Counted from the first letter of the stretch, positions 12,601 through 27,300 are shown. The stretch: 64,000 nucleotides of DNA from Liquidambar formosana (GCA_039720395.1 CM077828.1:31609989-31673988); one strand, 5' to 3'. Numbers and translations: made by a program. The notes: generated by a model from the letters alone, not told the origin.

Positions 12601-13922
12601 TGACTTGTAAACACACCGTTAGTTTTATAGGTCATAAATTCCTCTCCAACCATTTGGTCCCACCTTTTGTTGGATATTATTTACATATATATGCGCATGC
12701 ATATGTTTTTGTTTGTATTCGACAATGATTATAAATATGCACCATACCAGTCTACTGAGCAAATAGAATAGTAAATTGACTAATGTTTGATATAGTTGCC
12801 TGTTATGGGAATTGTCTGAGAAAATGTTTTTCATTTGTGCAGAAGTTCCGCCTCTACCTGAGCAGATTGCAGAAGGAGAATGAACAGAAATCTTCTTTTG
12901 GGGGATTAAAACAGCAGGATTTCTCCTCTGGTGATCTTCCTGGAGGTTTTGGCTTTCAAAATTCAATTTCAATGGACCTGAAGAATGCTGCAAACAGAAA
13001 CTTCGGGTACATAAGAAATGAAATATCCATAGATAACTTGGAGCCAAAAGTCCATGAAGGTGATATGAAGGGTATGGTATCCTTCTTGCCAGGGACAAAA
13101 CCCACGAGTCCTTTGATGGGTGATTTTCCTCCTCATCACAAGGCAAGAATGAGTTCTCAAATGGATCTGACCCATTCTTTCAAATCACTAGATCAAAATT
13201 TTAAACATCAACCACTCGAGTCAACCCTCTCAACACAAAAGTGGAATAAAGTTTCGATGATGCAGTTCAAACAACCACCAAACCAAGAGCCTAAGCCTTA
13301 CCCTCTGCTAGAAGACGACCATTCCCCTTTGCTGTTTTCTGGTCCTAAACATCACTTCCAAGTTGATCTCCAAAATTCTGCTCCTTCAACTGATCTAAGA
13401 ACTTCCTTGCAAGTATGCAACAACTCCAGCTCTGTCAAGATCAGACCTCTGAATACTCAATGCAGAAGCAATGATGACAGAATTGAATTTCCAACGGGAT
13501 GCACAATCAACTCCATTCCTCTTGCTACTGGCAGCCACATTAAAAATCAAGAAGCTTTTGAGACCGCATCCACTGTTACATTAGGCGTGAAAAATCACAT
13601 GGTTGCTGAGAATTGCATAAACAACTGGGAACCTGTGCGAGAAAAATTAACTGCAGGTGAGCAAGCTTTGCCGTCTTCTTTGGAGGAAAATTCACAATCC
13701 TGCTTGCTTCAAGGAGATGGCTGCACCGAGGATATTGGGTACCAAAATGTAGAGCTTTCTGACTACTACAACCCTGAGCTCATCGCTGATCTTCAGGCCC
13801 AGTATTATGATGAGTTCGAATTTAACTGTGATAAGCTTTTTGATTCAATTGAAAATCCTCTTGTGGATCAAGGTTTATTCATGGCATATCCCCAGGCTGC
13901 CAGAGTTAATTTTTGTGACTAA
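9671..13922 (+). CDS. ARR11: type-B response regulator (ARR11-like), complete, five exons
   Basis: This is a nuclear transcription factor ending the cytokinin His-Asp phosphorelay. Exons are 9671-9797, 11303-11455, 11558-11947, 12145-12221 and 12843-13922. All are GT-AG and in phase, and 1827 nt give 608 aa. The receiver domain spans about residues 17-135, with acidic pocket Asp23-25, phospho-acceptor Asp69 in [10 protein letters not shown] and conserved Lys118 in LLKPIR. The GARP/Myb-like DNA-binding domain is at about 199-259, from KKARVVWS to the SHLQ helix. It is split by the last two introns. The C-terminal 350 residues are low-complexity and acidic/Gln-rich, typical of the activation region. 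Receiver and GARP sequences match Arabidopsis ARR11 closely, but the tail is longer than ARR11's. The start is chosen as the first in-frame ATG next to the receiver. Intron 1 is 1.5 kb and contains a GT microsatellite. Confidence 0.95.
11034..11060. repeat. GT microsatellite in ARR11-like intron 1
   Basis: A nearly pure (GT)n run of about 12 units lies in the first intron, about 240 bp before exon 2. It can form Z-DNA and is likely to vary in length between alleles. Confidence 0.8.
12712..12765 (+). repeat. intron-4 copy of a dispersed 53-bp repeat
   Basis: The segment with GTATTCGACAATGAT and CATACCAGTCTACTGAGCAA recurs with a few changes at 14317-14367, about 400 bp after the stop codon of the same gene. 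It sits in intron 4, just before exon 5. Confidence 0.75.
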
Positions 13923-14954
13923 GAAATAGGAATTTTGAATAATTTAATGCTGGATGGATTGGGATTTTTATTTAGTCATAAACGTTGAAACATGTATGGT
14001 CGATATGTACTTGTGATGAACATTTTTGCATGTCAAGCATGCTGCTTCAACTTAGAATCTATTTAATGTGGAAACCACATTTATTCTGTGAGGTTGACAT
14101 AACCTTTATGTGAATTAAGTTTTTCAGTCACAAAACGCGCATACTATTCTAGAGGTGGAAGAGCAGTGGACTGACCTTTAGATCTGGATCAGGTATGCCC
14201 ATCTCTTATTTCTCTCTTTTTGTGTCATCTACACCTGGATTTTATTTTAGGTGCTTAAAGACTTTGTAGGAGTCCACGTTCCTGAAACTGCAATCTTTTG
14301 GGTGGATATTGCTGTCTGTATTCGACCATGATAATAATTATGTACCATACCAGTCTACTGAGCAAACATGTTCCTGAAACTGCAATTTTTTGGGTGAATT
14401 TACTTGAACCAGATCAATGTTCTGGAAACTGCAATCTTTTGGGTGGATTTTGCTGTAACCCAAATAGCATTTAGCCTATTCCCGAAATTTCCACTATAGT
14501 CATCCAAATTATTATTATTTCTACATCCACCCTAGACTTTCTGAATATATGAATTCTATGAAGAATTTTCACCCAAACAGTCTATTTAAAACAGAACTTA
14601 AAATCACTGCTTCTTATCATCCAGGCTCTAACATTCTTAGCAAACAAGCTGGCAAGTTATGAAACCAGAACCAGATTTTAAACCTTATACAATAGCAGAA
14701 CAAGCACACATTACACATGAGAATTTGCCATACTTGCAAACAATGGAGAGTTCTATAAGTACGACAATAGCTAAAAAAGTATGCCCTCAATTAAATCCGG
14801 ATAAAATATCAGAAAATGCTCATTACAGCACTCAGAGTATGTGTGTAGTGTGGGCACACTCAAATTTCCATTAAAAGATGCAACATAATTCTAATATTAC
14901 AACTATACCAAAATTGATTTATTTTACAACTAGCAGCATATATTAATGCTCGAA
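13923..14954. other. convergent intergenic region between the ARR11-like and kelch genes
   Basis: This contains both 3' UTRs (the genes converge) and no further gene. A motif CTG(A/G)AACTGCAAT(C/T)TTTTGGGTG occurs three times (about 14282, 14372 and 14427). The second copy of the intron-4 repeat is at 14317-14367. The short plus-strand open frame at 14659-14874 shows no recognisable domain. Confidence 0.6.
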
Positions 14955-16484
14955 CTACTGTAAGGCAACGTGCTTGTTTTTCTTCTTGCCTCTCTTTCTC
15001 AAACTAGTTTCAGCCCCTTCATCCTCTTCAGCCTTCTGCTCCACCTCTAATATGGCCAGCTGCATTGTACAAAAAATAAGCAAAAATGAACCCAGATGTT
15101 TGAATCTTCACCAGCAGCCCCATATACCCTTGAGATAGTGAAAAAATTACCTCATCAAGGATTGGCTTAAGCTCCTTGTATCGAGCTTCAGCAAGATCAA
15201 AACCATCCTTACGGAGCTCCTATGATGTCAAGAAAACAATATAACACACATGAATACATCTATAAGCACATTTGTTAATAAATCCATATGAGAGAGAGAG
15301 AGAGAGAGATAAATATGAGAATGATGTATTAAAATAAAACATCTCTTCTGCTATTGGCATTATGATGCCTCCTTCATTCCATTTTTGTTTCTTCATTTCA
15401 TTTTATATCTTGTTTCTTCGTCAGGCTTTTCAAGGAAATGTCTTCCTCTTTGCACCCTTCCTTTCCTTCTTAGTACACTTCATTTTTTACCATGAAGTAA
15501 AGGAAAATATCCATGGGGAGACTTCTGAGGAATGAGTATGGGACCTAGAGGGCAAATACATATCCTAGATCAACCTGGAATTCCATGGCAAACCAAAGGG
15601 AGACTGATCTGTAAGCCAGACTGGCAAACTATCATGGGCCTACACAACTACACTGCAAAAGTACTAATCATTGGTAAACCAACTAGGCAATATATGTGAA
15701 CCAGTACTCCAAAAATTAGGCCAATCTCACAATCTGAGACTTTCATGCAGCTGAATTTTTTCTTCCCAGCTTTTTTTTTTTTTTTTTTTTTTTTTCAAAT
15801 CAAGGTCTTTATGAACGCATTAATGACATTGGAGAAGAAAACTAATACAAACTGGAATATAATTTCCTCTCTTTGTCCAAATTAAAAAACTATGAAAGCA
15901 AGATTCAAACACATAATTTCACCTGCATAATCAAATGTAAGTCAAATGCTGCAGGTGGAGCCTAGAACTATGCATCAGACAGGGGGTCAACTCAATTTGG
16001 TTGCATAGGTTTGACATAAAATCTAAAGTGAATTCAGGATTCAAGTCTTGAGTACACTTTTAATGTTTTTGTAGTTCTCTTAACTATGCTATTAACAAAA
16101 GGTTTTCCAACCGAATTGTAGATAGGTTAGTTCCAGTTTGAGTGGCTTTCGATCTATTCATTGCAATGCTAGATCTAAGCATCAACCAGAGAACTAAGTC
16201 AAACCAAAACAACTTCAATCAACCCCACCCTGAGAACAAAACTGACACTAACACTTCAACCCAAAAACAAAACCAGCCCTGCCCAGATTTGTAACAACCA
16301 ACAGAACAAGGGTACAATATAAGGATAGAACATGCAGCAGATTAATGTATTACAAGAAAGAATTAAGTTGGTGATTATTGGAGAAGTAAAAGCAGACCTT
16401 TCCAGTGTGTTGAGTATGCTCATGGGCCGCCATCTGCCAGTACAAATTTGTACGTCTATAGAAATCCTTCAAGGTTTCTCCAGG

Positions 16485-16519
<35 letters not shown>

Positions 16520-18334
16520 AAAAACATATGACAAGCAATTAGTAGACAAAGTAATGGGATGAAACAAAGAACTTAAAAAGGAGCCTAAAGCTGCATTTTG
16601 ATGCACAATTCAAAGACTAGTCATGATGATCAAGTGCAAACAAAAGTCAATTCCCTTGTATCAGGAGCTCATGATGTAAAGACGTATACTTAAGATTCAG
16701 GACTGGAAGCTAGTCCAGAATCATGTATACAAGCAATAAAAAGGGGGACCATGCGTCCATAGTACCATATAAGTTTCTTCTATTCCAGAATCATATATAC
16801 TAGTAATATAAAGGAGTACCATTGGGGTTCTCTGCGAATCTGAAAGGCCAAGATTGGCTCTGATCTGCTCTATTCTGGCTCGTTTCTCCTTTCTCCGAAG
16901 ATTCTTTCCCTCACCCTTTATTATAGCAACAGCATCTCCCATTTTAAGCAAATTAGCACCATCATTCTTAGCCTTCACACACAGACAAGTAGAGCCAAAG
17001 TAAGCATCTGTTTCAAGCAGAGCATCTCTAGTTACCTAAAGATATTTTCTTTCTTTCTTTCTTGCTTTCTTTCTTTCTTTCTTTCTTTCTTCACTTTTTT
17101 TTCCTTTTTGATTGCGTTTACAAGCATTATACACGGAATAAAATGTAATACCTTCCCTCCGAAAATATAAAATGTAATAATCTCACATCTTCAGCACATG
17201 AGCAAGCCACTTCTTTACTCACCTTTTGTCTTTTCTCTCTCTTAGACCTGTTTACATTTTAGTTTTACATTTTTAGGTTGGGAGTGCTCACCGGGGAGAA
17301 GGGGAGTGAGGATGAGCATGCATTTTAATATCGATGATCAAAATTCAATACAAGACTTCCACATCTTCAATATCTGTCTCATATTATTGTTACGTAAATT
17401 AGATTATTGTTTGCATTATGCCATTAATCATAGAAAATCAGTAACTCTCTTTATCCAAAGAGAAGAAAAACTGTGCAATCCTCACAAATAAAAGACGATA
17501 TAAGAGGATTTACCGAGATAACTGTCAAATTAAGCAATTAACTTTGCAATTCAAGCTGGATAAAAAGATTAAGGAAAGAAGAGTAGGAGAAGGGATATAA
17601 ATTCATTCCCAAGAGCAAAATAAGTAGGAATTTCACACCTAGAACTTATGAGATAAGGTAAGTCTAGGGTTTAATCCTACAGTTGACCGAGACAAAAAGG
17701 GAAAAAAAAATGGTTAACTACTAAAAACAGAACACATGTATATTTGCTGAAATGTAAAAGAAAAAAAAGCACCTCTACTTCATCGTCATCATCGGTCTCA
17801 TCACTGTTGCTTCCGTTATTGCCTTCATCTTCACTATCATCTTCATCATCATCCTCATCTTCATCCTCTGAGGATTCTATCCACTCGGATTCAGATGGCT
17901 GAGTTAAATAAGAAAAGCAAGGTCACTAACAGAAAACAAAATTCAATTATGTAAAGTTGCTCAATGATAAGGACTGCATTTGCAATTTTAAAACAAACAT
18001 AGTTTGAATAACACTAGACACATTGGATCTACCAAAAATCATATTAGTAAAGTCAATATTTCATAGTGTGCATAGTGGGAATGCTTAAAGTGTCCACCTT
18101 TAAAGATGGAAATGACAATTCTTGGTATAAGTTTGAGAATAAAAATTACTTGTTGTTTAACGAATTTATGGTGTACAGAACATACTATGCAGCAATGTTT
18201 CATTGAACATAGGAGTTTGTGTCTCTAATTTCAAGCAGGTTATAAATTGTACATAAGAGCCAAATTATAAATTACTGCTAGAGGTCAAGATTCCTGTAGT
18301 ATAAAAATTGAGCTTGCCATTTTTATATCAAAAG

Positions 18335-18376
<42 letters not shown>

Positions 18377-21300
18377 CATATATATAAATCTATACACACT
18401 ATCTCTGTGCGTGTGTGTGTATAGAGAGAGTGTGTGGCTAAGAATAGAATGAGAAACAGAGCTTTAAAGAACAGCAACAGTTGTGGATAGGCCCTGTATG
18501 GTCAATAGTTTAGGGTAAAAAACATGAAGACAATCTCTCTCACTACTTTACTATGTACAAAATCACATCAAGGGAAGGAAATGGAACAAACCGGTATGAT
18601 GCACTTCCATTCATCAAGTTTGCTGAGATTAAGGCTATACAGATCATCAAGTGAAATTTCCCGATCTTTAACCTCCATCATGCCCCCATAAATGTATAAT
18701 GTATCTCTCCCAACCACCACGCAGGAATTTATACGTCCACAAGGCTTCACTACCTAAAAGTTACACAAGATTGACCAACCAATAATGGGAAGAAACAAAA
18801 GCATGAGACAATCATTTCCATCCAGTATAACAAACCTCTGGTAGAACGGAAATTTCCGGATCTAGTTTGGCACCAGAGTCAGAAGGCTTTTCATCAAATC
18901 TAGGTAGGCAACCCACCATCATGAACAGTCATGCTTGTTTCTATATGCTGAGAAATACCCTCAATGTTGCTTTCCATGTCGGCTGCTTCTTCATGGTACT
19001 CCGAATTCTCATCGTTGTCATTTGCTGCACACTTCTCTGGTTCAATTGGACCTATCTTATTGTCAAGATCGGTACCATTAAGTTTTTGGTCAGAACTCTT
19101 TTTTAACTGCAAAACACCAATCCATAAACATATGCTCTTAGCCAAAATGAATAAATAACGCAATGTATGGTATTAATTCAACAACAATCTGACATGAATG
19201 ACTTCAAAACAATCCCTTTACAAAACTATATAAGAATTGATGATGAAACAGTTCCAAATTATAAATAATAATACTATTAATATCAATTTCGAAAGATAGA
19301 CGAAGAAGAAGAAGAAGAAGAAGATGAAGATGAAGATGATGATGATGAATAAATTATAAACTTTGAAAGAGAAAAAAAAAAGGGCAGCAGTAAAGGAAGA
19401 CAACAATGGTAATAGGTGTAAATTGTCTATATTCATGTTACAAATTTATTTACGAATGTACCTTATCTTTTGTTGACTTCTCTTTCCGTAGCTCTAATGG
19501 GTACCTATACCGAACATAAAAATTATGTTCTCATTAAGGGGCACAAAGCCTCAAACTGACAACATCAAACCTTAAAGTATTCATTGCCCAAATGCTAAAT
19601 CCAATGCCATTCTCCATATTACAGAACAATCAGAGATAAAGAAAATCTCACAGAATTGCAATGCATCATGATGGGTAAACAGGGAAGATATTAACTTATC
19701 ACTTTATTTATTGAGACCCTTATAAACCTATACATTGTAAACTGTTTAAAAGAACCAAAAAAATTTCTCATGACTGTCCTAAAGTGAGAATGAAAGTCAT
19801 AGAAAATGTCTGCTTAAGGACATAGATTAAAAAAATTAAACTAATTCAATTCATGTTGAAAAATAAGATGAGGTGTGACTTACCAGCGACGGCTGTCCAC
19901 TTGGAAGCCATAAAGTTCATTCAAAAACAAGCTCATTATGACATCATCTGCACAGATTAGGGGGAAAAGCCACGGACAATTAAGGACAATAAAGCTGTCA
20001 GAAATTTTGAACTTATGATAAGCTCTATAAAATTAAAGAACTAAAGGACAAATTTAAGCTCATGAAACAAAAAGGAAAACTAACTCAACTCAACAAAGCC
20101 CTATCCTAAGTATTTGAAGTTGGTGAAACAAATTCTATTTCATCATTACATTCAATGTACAGCCATATAATCTAATCATAGACAGACATGTCTTTGTTCG
20201 TTACCTTAACCCACATATCTTTTTGTCCTTTCCTCGTCCTTTGAGCAAGTTCAACCAAAACTGTATCACTTCTCACTAAATGCAATCAGTGTCTTCATCA
20301 TACAGGGACAAATGCTGAAACAGAAGTAACTTCTTCACACATGTTACTACCTTAACCCACATATTTTTTGTCCTTTCCTAGTCCTGTCAACATCTTCAAA
20401 CAAAACAAAATCACCTCTCACTGATGCAATCAATGTCTTCATCACACATGGATAAATGCTAAAACAGAAGTAATTTTCTCCAATATTCTCTTCAAGTTTT
20501 TGGGCCTTGGCTTTCTAACAAGTTCAGTCACATTCCATTTTTTTTTTCACTTCTGCTTGGAAGGCCTTTTGTGATCTCGAGTGATTCCATTTGTCTTTTG
20601 TTTTCTTTTATTTTTATATATCGGCACAACTTCTTGTCCTCTTTTGTACTTATTTCTTTTATCAATAACATTTCTTTTATTTGTTGCCGACCAAAAAAAA
20701 CAAATGCATGAAAGACAAATGCCACTTTTGCCCAAATTGGATTCAACTTTTAGGTAAGCATGTCCTCAATATTACACAGTAAACACGAGGTCAATTAACC
20801 TTCGGCCTGAATATCAAAGTACTCAAGAATCCTAGTCAATTCTCCTGTGTAGGTGATATCTGGTGATATGTAGGACACTTGTCATTTATATCCCTGTTGA
20901 ACACTTGTCACACAATGCATGGCAACACATGCTTGACACTTGATTAGACACTTATATTGAATCTACCCCTTTTTACTAATGTATATGTGCGTAAAAAGGG
21001 TATGATTAAATTTGCTACTCCGCAAGCTTTGATTAAATTTGCTTCCGGAGGCAGACTTTGAATAAGATTTTATTTGAATTACTCACTTTTCAGTCATTAC
21101 GAAACCACTTATGCCAAGAGTAAACATATCCATAATCAGAACCTTAGATAAGTTATCAATTCCATATGTTACGGGGCAACCTTATACCTAGTTTTCAACG
21201 TTATATAAATATTTTTCCTTAAGTTGTCACAATTTACATACTAATCCTATAGACATCTTGATTGCAAACTTTGTCTCACTGTGACTGTTTAGGATCTTTG

Positions 21301-24300
21301 AGAATCGTTTTGCAGCACGAGATGAGATACAACTTCAAGTTCATTCAGACTTCAGAGCATACTGGCCAACTTTGAAGGACAAACCCCATGTACATCCATT
21401 ATAATACATAGCAAAAAGACACTCACTTCACTGACATGAATGTCAAAGTAAAATAAATAAATATAGTTAATTAGCATCTTGCATGTACACGCACACATAA
21501 GTGCACACAAGAATGCAGTTTCTAGGTTTAGTTTCTTCTGATGTCCACTCACAGATGCATGCACAAACTTAGCAACTTCTATCCCTGATATGATTTCACA
21601 TGCAAGTGCAAAGGATTCAAATCTAGTAAGGTTACTTTTCTAAATAAATATCTGACACAAACACAAGCACGTGCAGACATATCAAATTTATCATTTTACT
21701 CAACATATAACATGTGCATATACATCCACTCATGAATTCATACAAATACATTCATGCATATATTAATATTGATACACATTAACAATTGTAGTGACTTAAC
21801 ATGTTCATATACTTCCATCAGCAATCTGGTTTCTGACACCATCCAAACACATTATAATGATATGGTCTCTAAGAAATTACTTTTCTCTTCTCTTGTACTA
21901 AGTTACTGACCAAATAAGATTGAATAAGATAAAACAGAATACTAAGTACTAATACATATTCTTATTTTCCATAGTATGTCATGAAATTTCTTCTCTGCTA
22001 CAAAATCTGTCAGATTTTGTTTTACATACCCAAGATCCAGAACAATCTATTAATATAAATTGCCACAGTAGGAAATAAATGGAGAAAAAGGAAAAAATCT
22101 AGACTTATGAGTAAAACAAGCTTTATCTGAAAGATAGCCATACACAACGCACATATCCAACTGAAAAGAAACCAACCTTTAACTTCCATATCCACTACAC
22201 CCCCAAATAGCAAAGCTCGCTTTTTATGGACACACATGGAAAACCCAGCACGAGGCCCAGGAGGCATCCCACTTTTCTTCACCTATTACAAAGAAAATAT
22301 AAAAACAATGTTGAAAAGCAATCAAAGTAAAGAAAATCTCATAAAAGGAAGAACAAGCTATTATGAGAAGTGGTTAGACACTTTCATGGAAAAGTAGAGC
22401 ACTACAGAAGTTCCCTGCTCATTACCAATAATTAATTCTTAGAAGAATAGAATACTGCTTATTTGAAAAGGTATGTCAGCAAATTTTGAAGGATTTATAA
22501 ATCCATTCTACAAGAAACCATTGCTTTACATTGAACTTTAAAGAGTCAATGGCTACGTAAGAGTTTGACCTTCCTAAGATTATGTGAAAACATGAACATT
22601 GAATGATCAACACACAACCAAGGCATAAATTCTCCGAATGTAGTCAATCTATAAATTAATGTGTCCTCTTTATATAAGATATATTATATATTTATTTAAG
22701 CAACAATAAAAAATAATAAAACTAGGGCAGAAAATGAGTGTAGTGCATTCGTGAGAAAGTAAGAGTGACAACAATTGAGAAGAAGATGATGGAAAATCAT
22801 CTAAGGTTGTTTGGTCATGTGCAACAAAGACCACGGAATGCACCCATACGTAAGGGTGACTTGATTCAAGTTGAATGTCTTAACAGGACAAGAGGAAGGC
22901 CCAAAATAACGTGGTTAGAACTGGTGAAAAATGACAAGCATGCTAAAGATTTAACAGAAGATATGACCCTTGATTAAATTTAATGGTGTAAAAGGATTCA
23001 TGGAGTAGACCCCATGATGTTGGGATTAAGGCTTAGCTGAGCTGAGTTCAGTTCAGTTATGTTCAGTTGAAAAAGAATAAAACTAAATAATAAAAAATAG
23101 CATCCTTATTTTTATAGGCAAAGCGAAAAAAAATAAAAAATAAAAATAAATGAGAGAATGAAAAAAGCAATTATCAATAACTCAATAAGAAATAAAATGT
23201 GCAGCATACACAAATCATGCCAAACAATCAATTTAACAGGATTTACATAATCATTAATTTGGTACAGTTAAACCTATCTGCTTGACTATAGAGACTCACA
23301 AGGGCGAAGCCAGTGTGTTGCTAGGTGGGGCATTCGCCCCACCTGAAAATTTCAAAAAAAATAAAAATAAAAATTTCTTAATAGTTTGCTCCTTTGATGA
23401 CCAATTCCCAAATTAATACCAAATAAAGGAAATTCGTAGTCATTTTGAAGTACATATACAATCAGTTTGTAATAAGTTCACAAATAGTATCCTTTATATG
23501 GTATTAAGTTGAAAAGTGATCACTAAAACGTAATACGTTGTAATATGTTACCTCACCTGAGGTAGTTTCCTAGCTTCACCCCTAGAGACTCAGAAGATGA
23601 GAACTGAGATATTGGAAGTGTAATATTGTCCTTTGATTTGCTCAAAACAAAGAGATAAAAATATGAAAGCCTTGGAATCCTATGTATGAAAGGCTTTAGT
23701 TTGACTCAAATGAGTTGTCCTACTTCTCAACAATACAGTAGGTAAGTACAATGACTTCATAAGAAAATATTGAAGATTTTCTGGTGTATAATATAAACAA
23801 GACAATTAAGTAAAAGAACCCTAGCCCACATTTTGTAGTGAATCCTGTGCGTGTCTGGTAAAATTTTCTTACAAAGCATCTTCAAATTAAAAATTGTTCA
23901 AGAGATATAAGAGCATATGCAGCTGGACAAACTAACAAACAAACAAACAAAAAAGAAGAATCTGGTAAAAAGGAAAAGCGTATGAACCTTGTTCCATTCC
24001 CACGTTTTAGGATCAAGGGACCACATGTCTGAATGAACAATTCCTTTCTCAGAGCTGCTTTTATCAGCTGAAACTTCTTTGGAATAGCCACCATATAAAA
24101 ATATCTGCGATGCAAAAAGGGTATTCAATGAAATATAAGATTCAAATTTTCTCCAAAAGATACTTCAGTTAAGGATTAACAAAAAAAACCACCCTGTCAA
24201 ATCTATAAAAGGAAAAATAAAAATCAAAACACAAAATCATAAATGATATGTTAAACCATCAGTTTCATAAATAAGGACCTAAGGAGGAGTATATACTTCT

Positions 24301-27300
24301 AAAACCCATAAGAACAAAAAGAATCTATAAAATAAATAAGGATCACCAATCAAAGAATTGGTAATATATTATCTTCATAAAAAAAAAAAGAATTGGTAAT
24401 ATATTATTGCTTCCCCCTATCTTTTATTCAAGGCGATCAATATGAGTTAAGAACATAGACCAAATGCAACAACTAGTAAATAATTGATTAACCAATCTGC
24501 CAAATGGAATCATTGGAGAAAAAACCAACACATATGAACATAATATCAACAATCCAAATAAAACTCACAACATAATCTAGAGTTATTTTATTCTTTTTTG
24601 TCAGTTTCTTTCCATTCTTAACCCTTTAATTCGATCGACTCCTAAATCGACTAACAGATAGAAAAATAACCCATTGAATCATTTCATAAGATCATGAAAA
24701 TAATAGGAAAATGAAACAAGGTATAACTCGTATGGATTTCAACACTCATTAAGTTTAAAATGATGCAGATACATTATTTCTAATTGAATTCCTATACTTT
24801 CATAAAAGCCAAAGGGCGGGTAATTATACATTTACAAGTCATGATTTGTAACTTGAGAATGAAGTATGATTTATTAATCCCATACTCACTGATCTAATTA
24901 ATACCAGGTCATCAAAAATAAAACTAACATTTTCATTATAAATAAATGCCCATAAAAATAAAATAAAATTTTAACAAAATAGTTCCATGCCTGTGCTAAA
25001 CTGCTAATATAGTGCATTTTTTTATTCACTCACCTCATCTTGGTAGACAAACAACTGAAAACCACTCCGGGGACTTGGCCACATGCATCCAGGCGTAGGC
25101 TTTATTTCTTGCCACTACAATGCAACATTGCAATAATTTTAGTAAACCAACAACACAAACCATAACAAATAAGAACTCCATAATATTAGCCTAATAAAAT
25201 TAAGGCCAAATATATTTCACCTTGAACTGATCCAGGTCAAAAATGTACAAATCATTATAATACCTGCACAAAAGGAGTAAAAAACCTCTATCAACCTTCA
25301 GATGTCGGAGAGAATTTATTTATAAGAATCAATGCCAATTGTTTGTTGCAGTATACTATTTAAGAGGACTTCCTTCTATTCTAGGATGAAAGAAAAAAAC
25401 CATGCAGAGAACATAAACTTAAATTGTTTTCATGTTAAATCATATTATTGTCTAGTGATTACATGTATAATGTATTCCAAACATCAATAATTTTTTGTCA
25501 CAAAAAAGAAGTCGTTAAAAATCCAGTTCCATGACAAGTAAATAAAGCAAAATAACAAGGTTTTGAATTATGGTTCAGCCTTCATCTTTTAAGTATCATT
25601 GAATTATTAACATTTTAAATATGAATCTCTTGAAATGCCACATAATTGAAAATCTCAAAATTGGAGGCAAAAAGTCAAAATTCAATGTTCCCAGCAACAT
25701 AAATAATCATGCTCTCACAATAGCTAAACCGGCAAAATTGTCTATCTCATGTAAGTGGGTCTCTATTTTTTATTCTCTAATAATTATTTGTCATCACTCA
25801 TTGGTAAACACCTTATTTGAACTAGCTAGTACATTAAAGTAGAATGTCTTACTCTCGAACAGCAGTGAACAAAGTTTTAAAGTAGAGAGAGCTAGTGTCT
25901 CTACTTCTACTGGCACCTTATTTCATTCATCCTCTTTTATATCAATAGGAAACTCCTCCTTAGTTGTATCAACCATTATGATAAATATATCTCATCTTAC
26001 TTAAAAAGTTCGTGGAAACTTATTCTTTATCATTATTAACAACAAAGCAACTTTTCTGAATAGATGAGAGACCCTGAAAGTTGCAAGTGTTTAAAAAAAT
26101 TATTTTAAAAAAAAGGTTAAAAACAATTCTCATCAAGCAATTCAACTATTATAACATAAGTTCATGAATTTCCCTACAAACTAATTGGACAACCATGCTT
26201 TTAAGCTCATACAACTCCTGTAATCAAAACACCATCAACCAGCACCAACAAAACCCCTGGTCAACTAATTCCACCAAATGAAACCACATCGGTAAAGAGA
26301 GATCCTCTCATGCATGCTCACCCATAATACATTCTCTACAGAAGATCAACCCCAATAAGTAAGTGCTCTAAGATATTTATAATTGATGCTATCCTCAACC
26401 AAGATAACATAATATGAAGGCGGCTGCGCATTTTTATACCGACGGAAAAAAAATTATAACATTTGAATCTGCTTGTTTCAGTTTAAAAACTGTTATCTCT
26501 CAATGCAACATCAATAGATTCTAAAAATAAAGGAATAAAGTCCCCTAATTGGAATTGTGATAGAGGATGTAACACTCAAACTGCTATAAACATAATACAT
26601 AAAAACATGCATTAATAATTATGAAACCTTTAACTATGTTTGATAATTACGTAACAACCTCACTTCTCTAAGAGTGTCATAGAATCCACCAAAAACAATA
26701 ATCTTGTGCTTGTATAAAACCTGTAACAAATCCACAACCAAAAAAAAAAGGTATAAAATAAGATGAAAACTGGATTATTACATCCTCTTATAAAAATGTG
26801 GTATTATAACCTTCGTATAGTTACATAATTCAATGTTGAAATCTACTTAAAACAATAAGATTATAAGAGATTAGAAAACTGAACATAATAGCATTCAAAG
26901 AATAACAAAGCATAAAAATTCCATGCATCAGTATCTGAAAGAGAAGGGCATGCATGATACAGACAGATCTTGTTTGTGATTTTGAGAGAGAGAGGAGAAT
27001 AATGGCAAATACTTGCAACTTGCAAGGTTCCAAGAAGAACATAAAAAAAAAAAAAAAAAAAATTTTAAAAAAAAAAAAGAGAAATCAACTCCAAATAAGT
27101 ACAAAATACTATTAAATTAACTAATATAAAAGGAATCAGCAAAAATAATGAATAATAACTTAGTTATCGCATCATGACATACTGACAAGCGAAAACCTAA
27201 GGAAGAGTCAACAGAAGGACAGCCCATAACCAAATATTCATCCACAAATTGATAACTGTAAAAGGCTGTTTCTACTTCTTTATAGCGGATCATTTTTTCC

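Noticed and set aside
18900..18916. GTGGGTTGCCTACCTAG as a 17-nt micro-intron in the kelch gene
   Set aside because: It is far below plausible plant intron length, and removing it does not restore the downstream reading frame.
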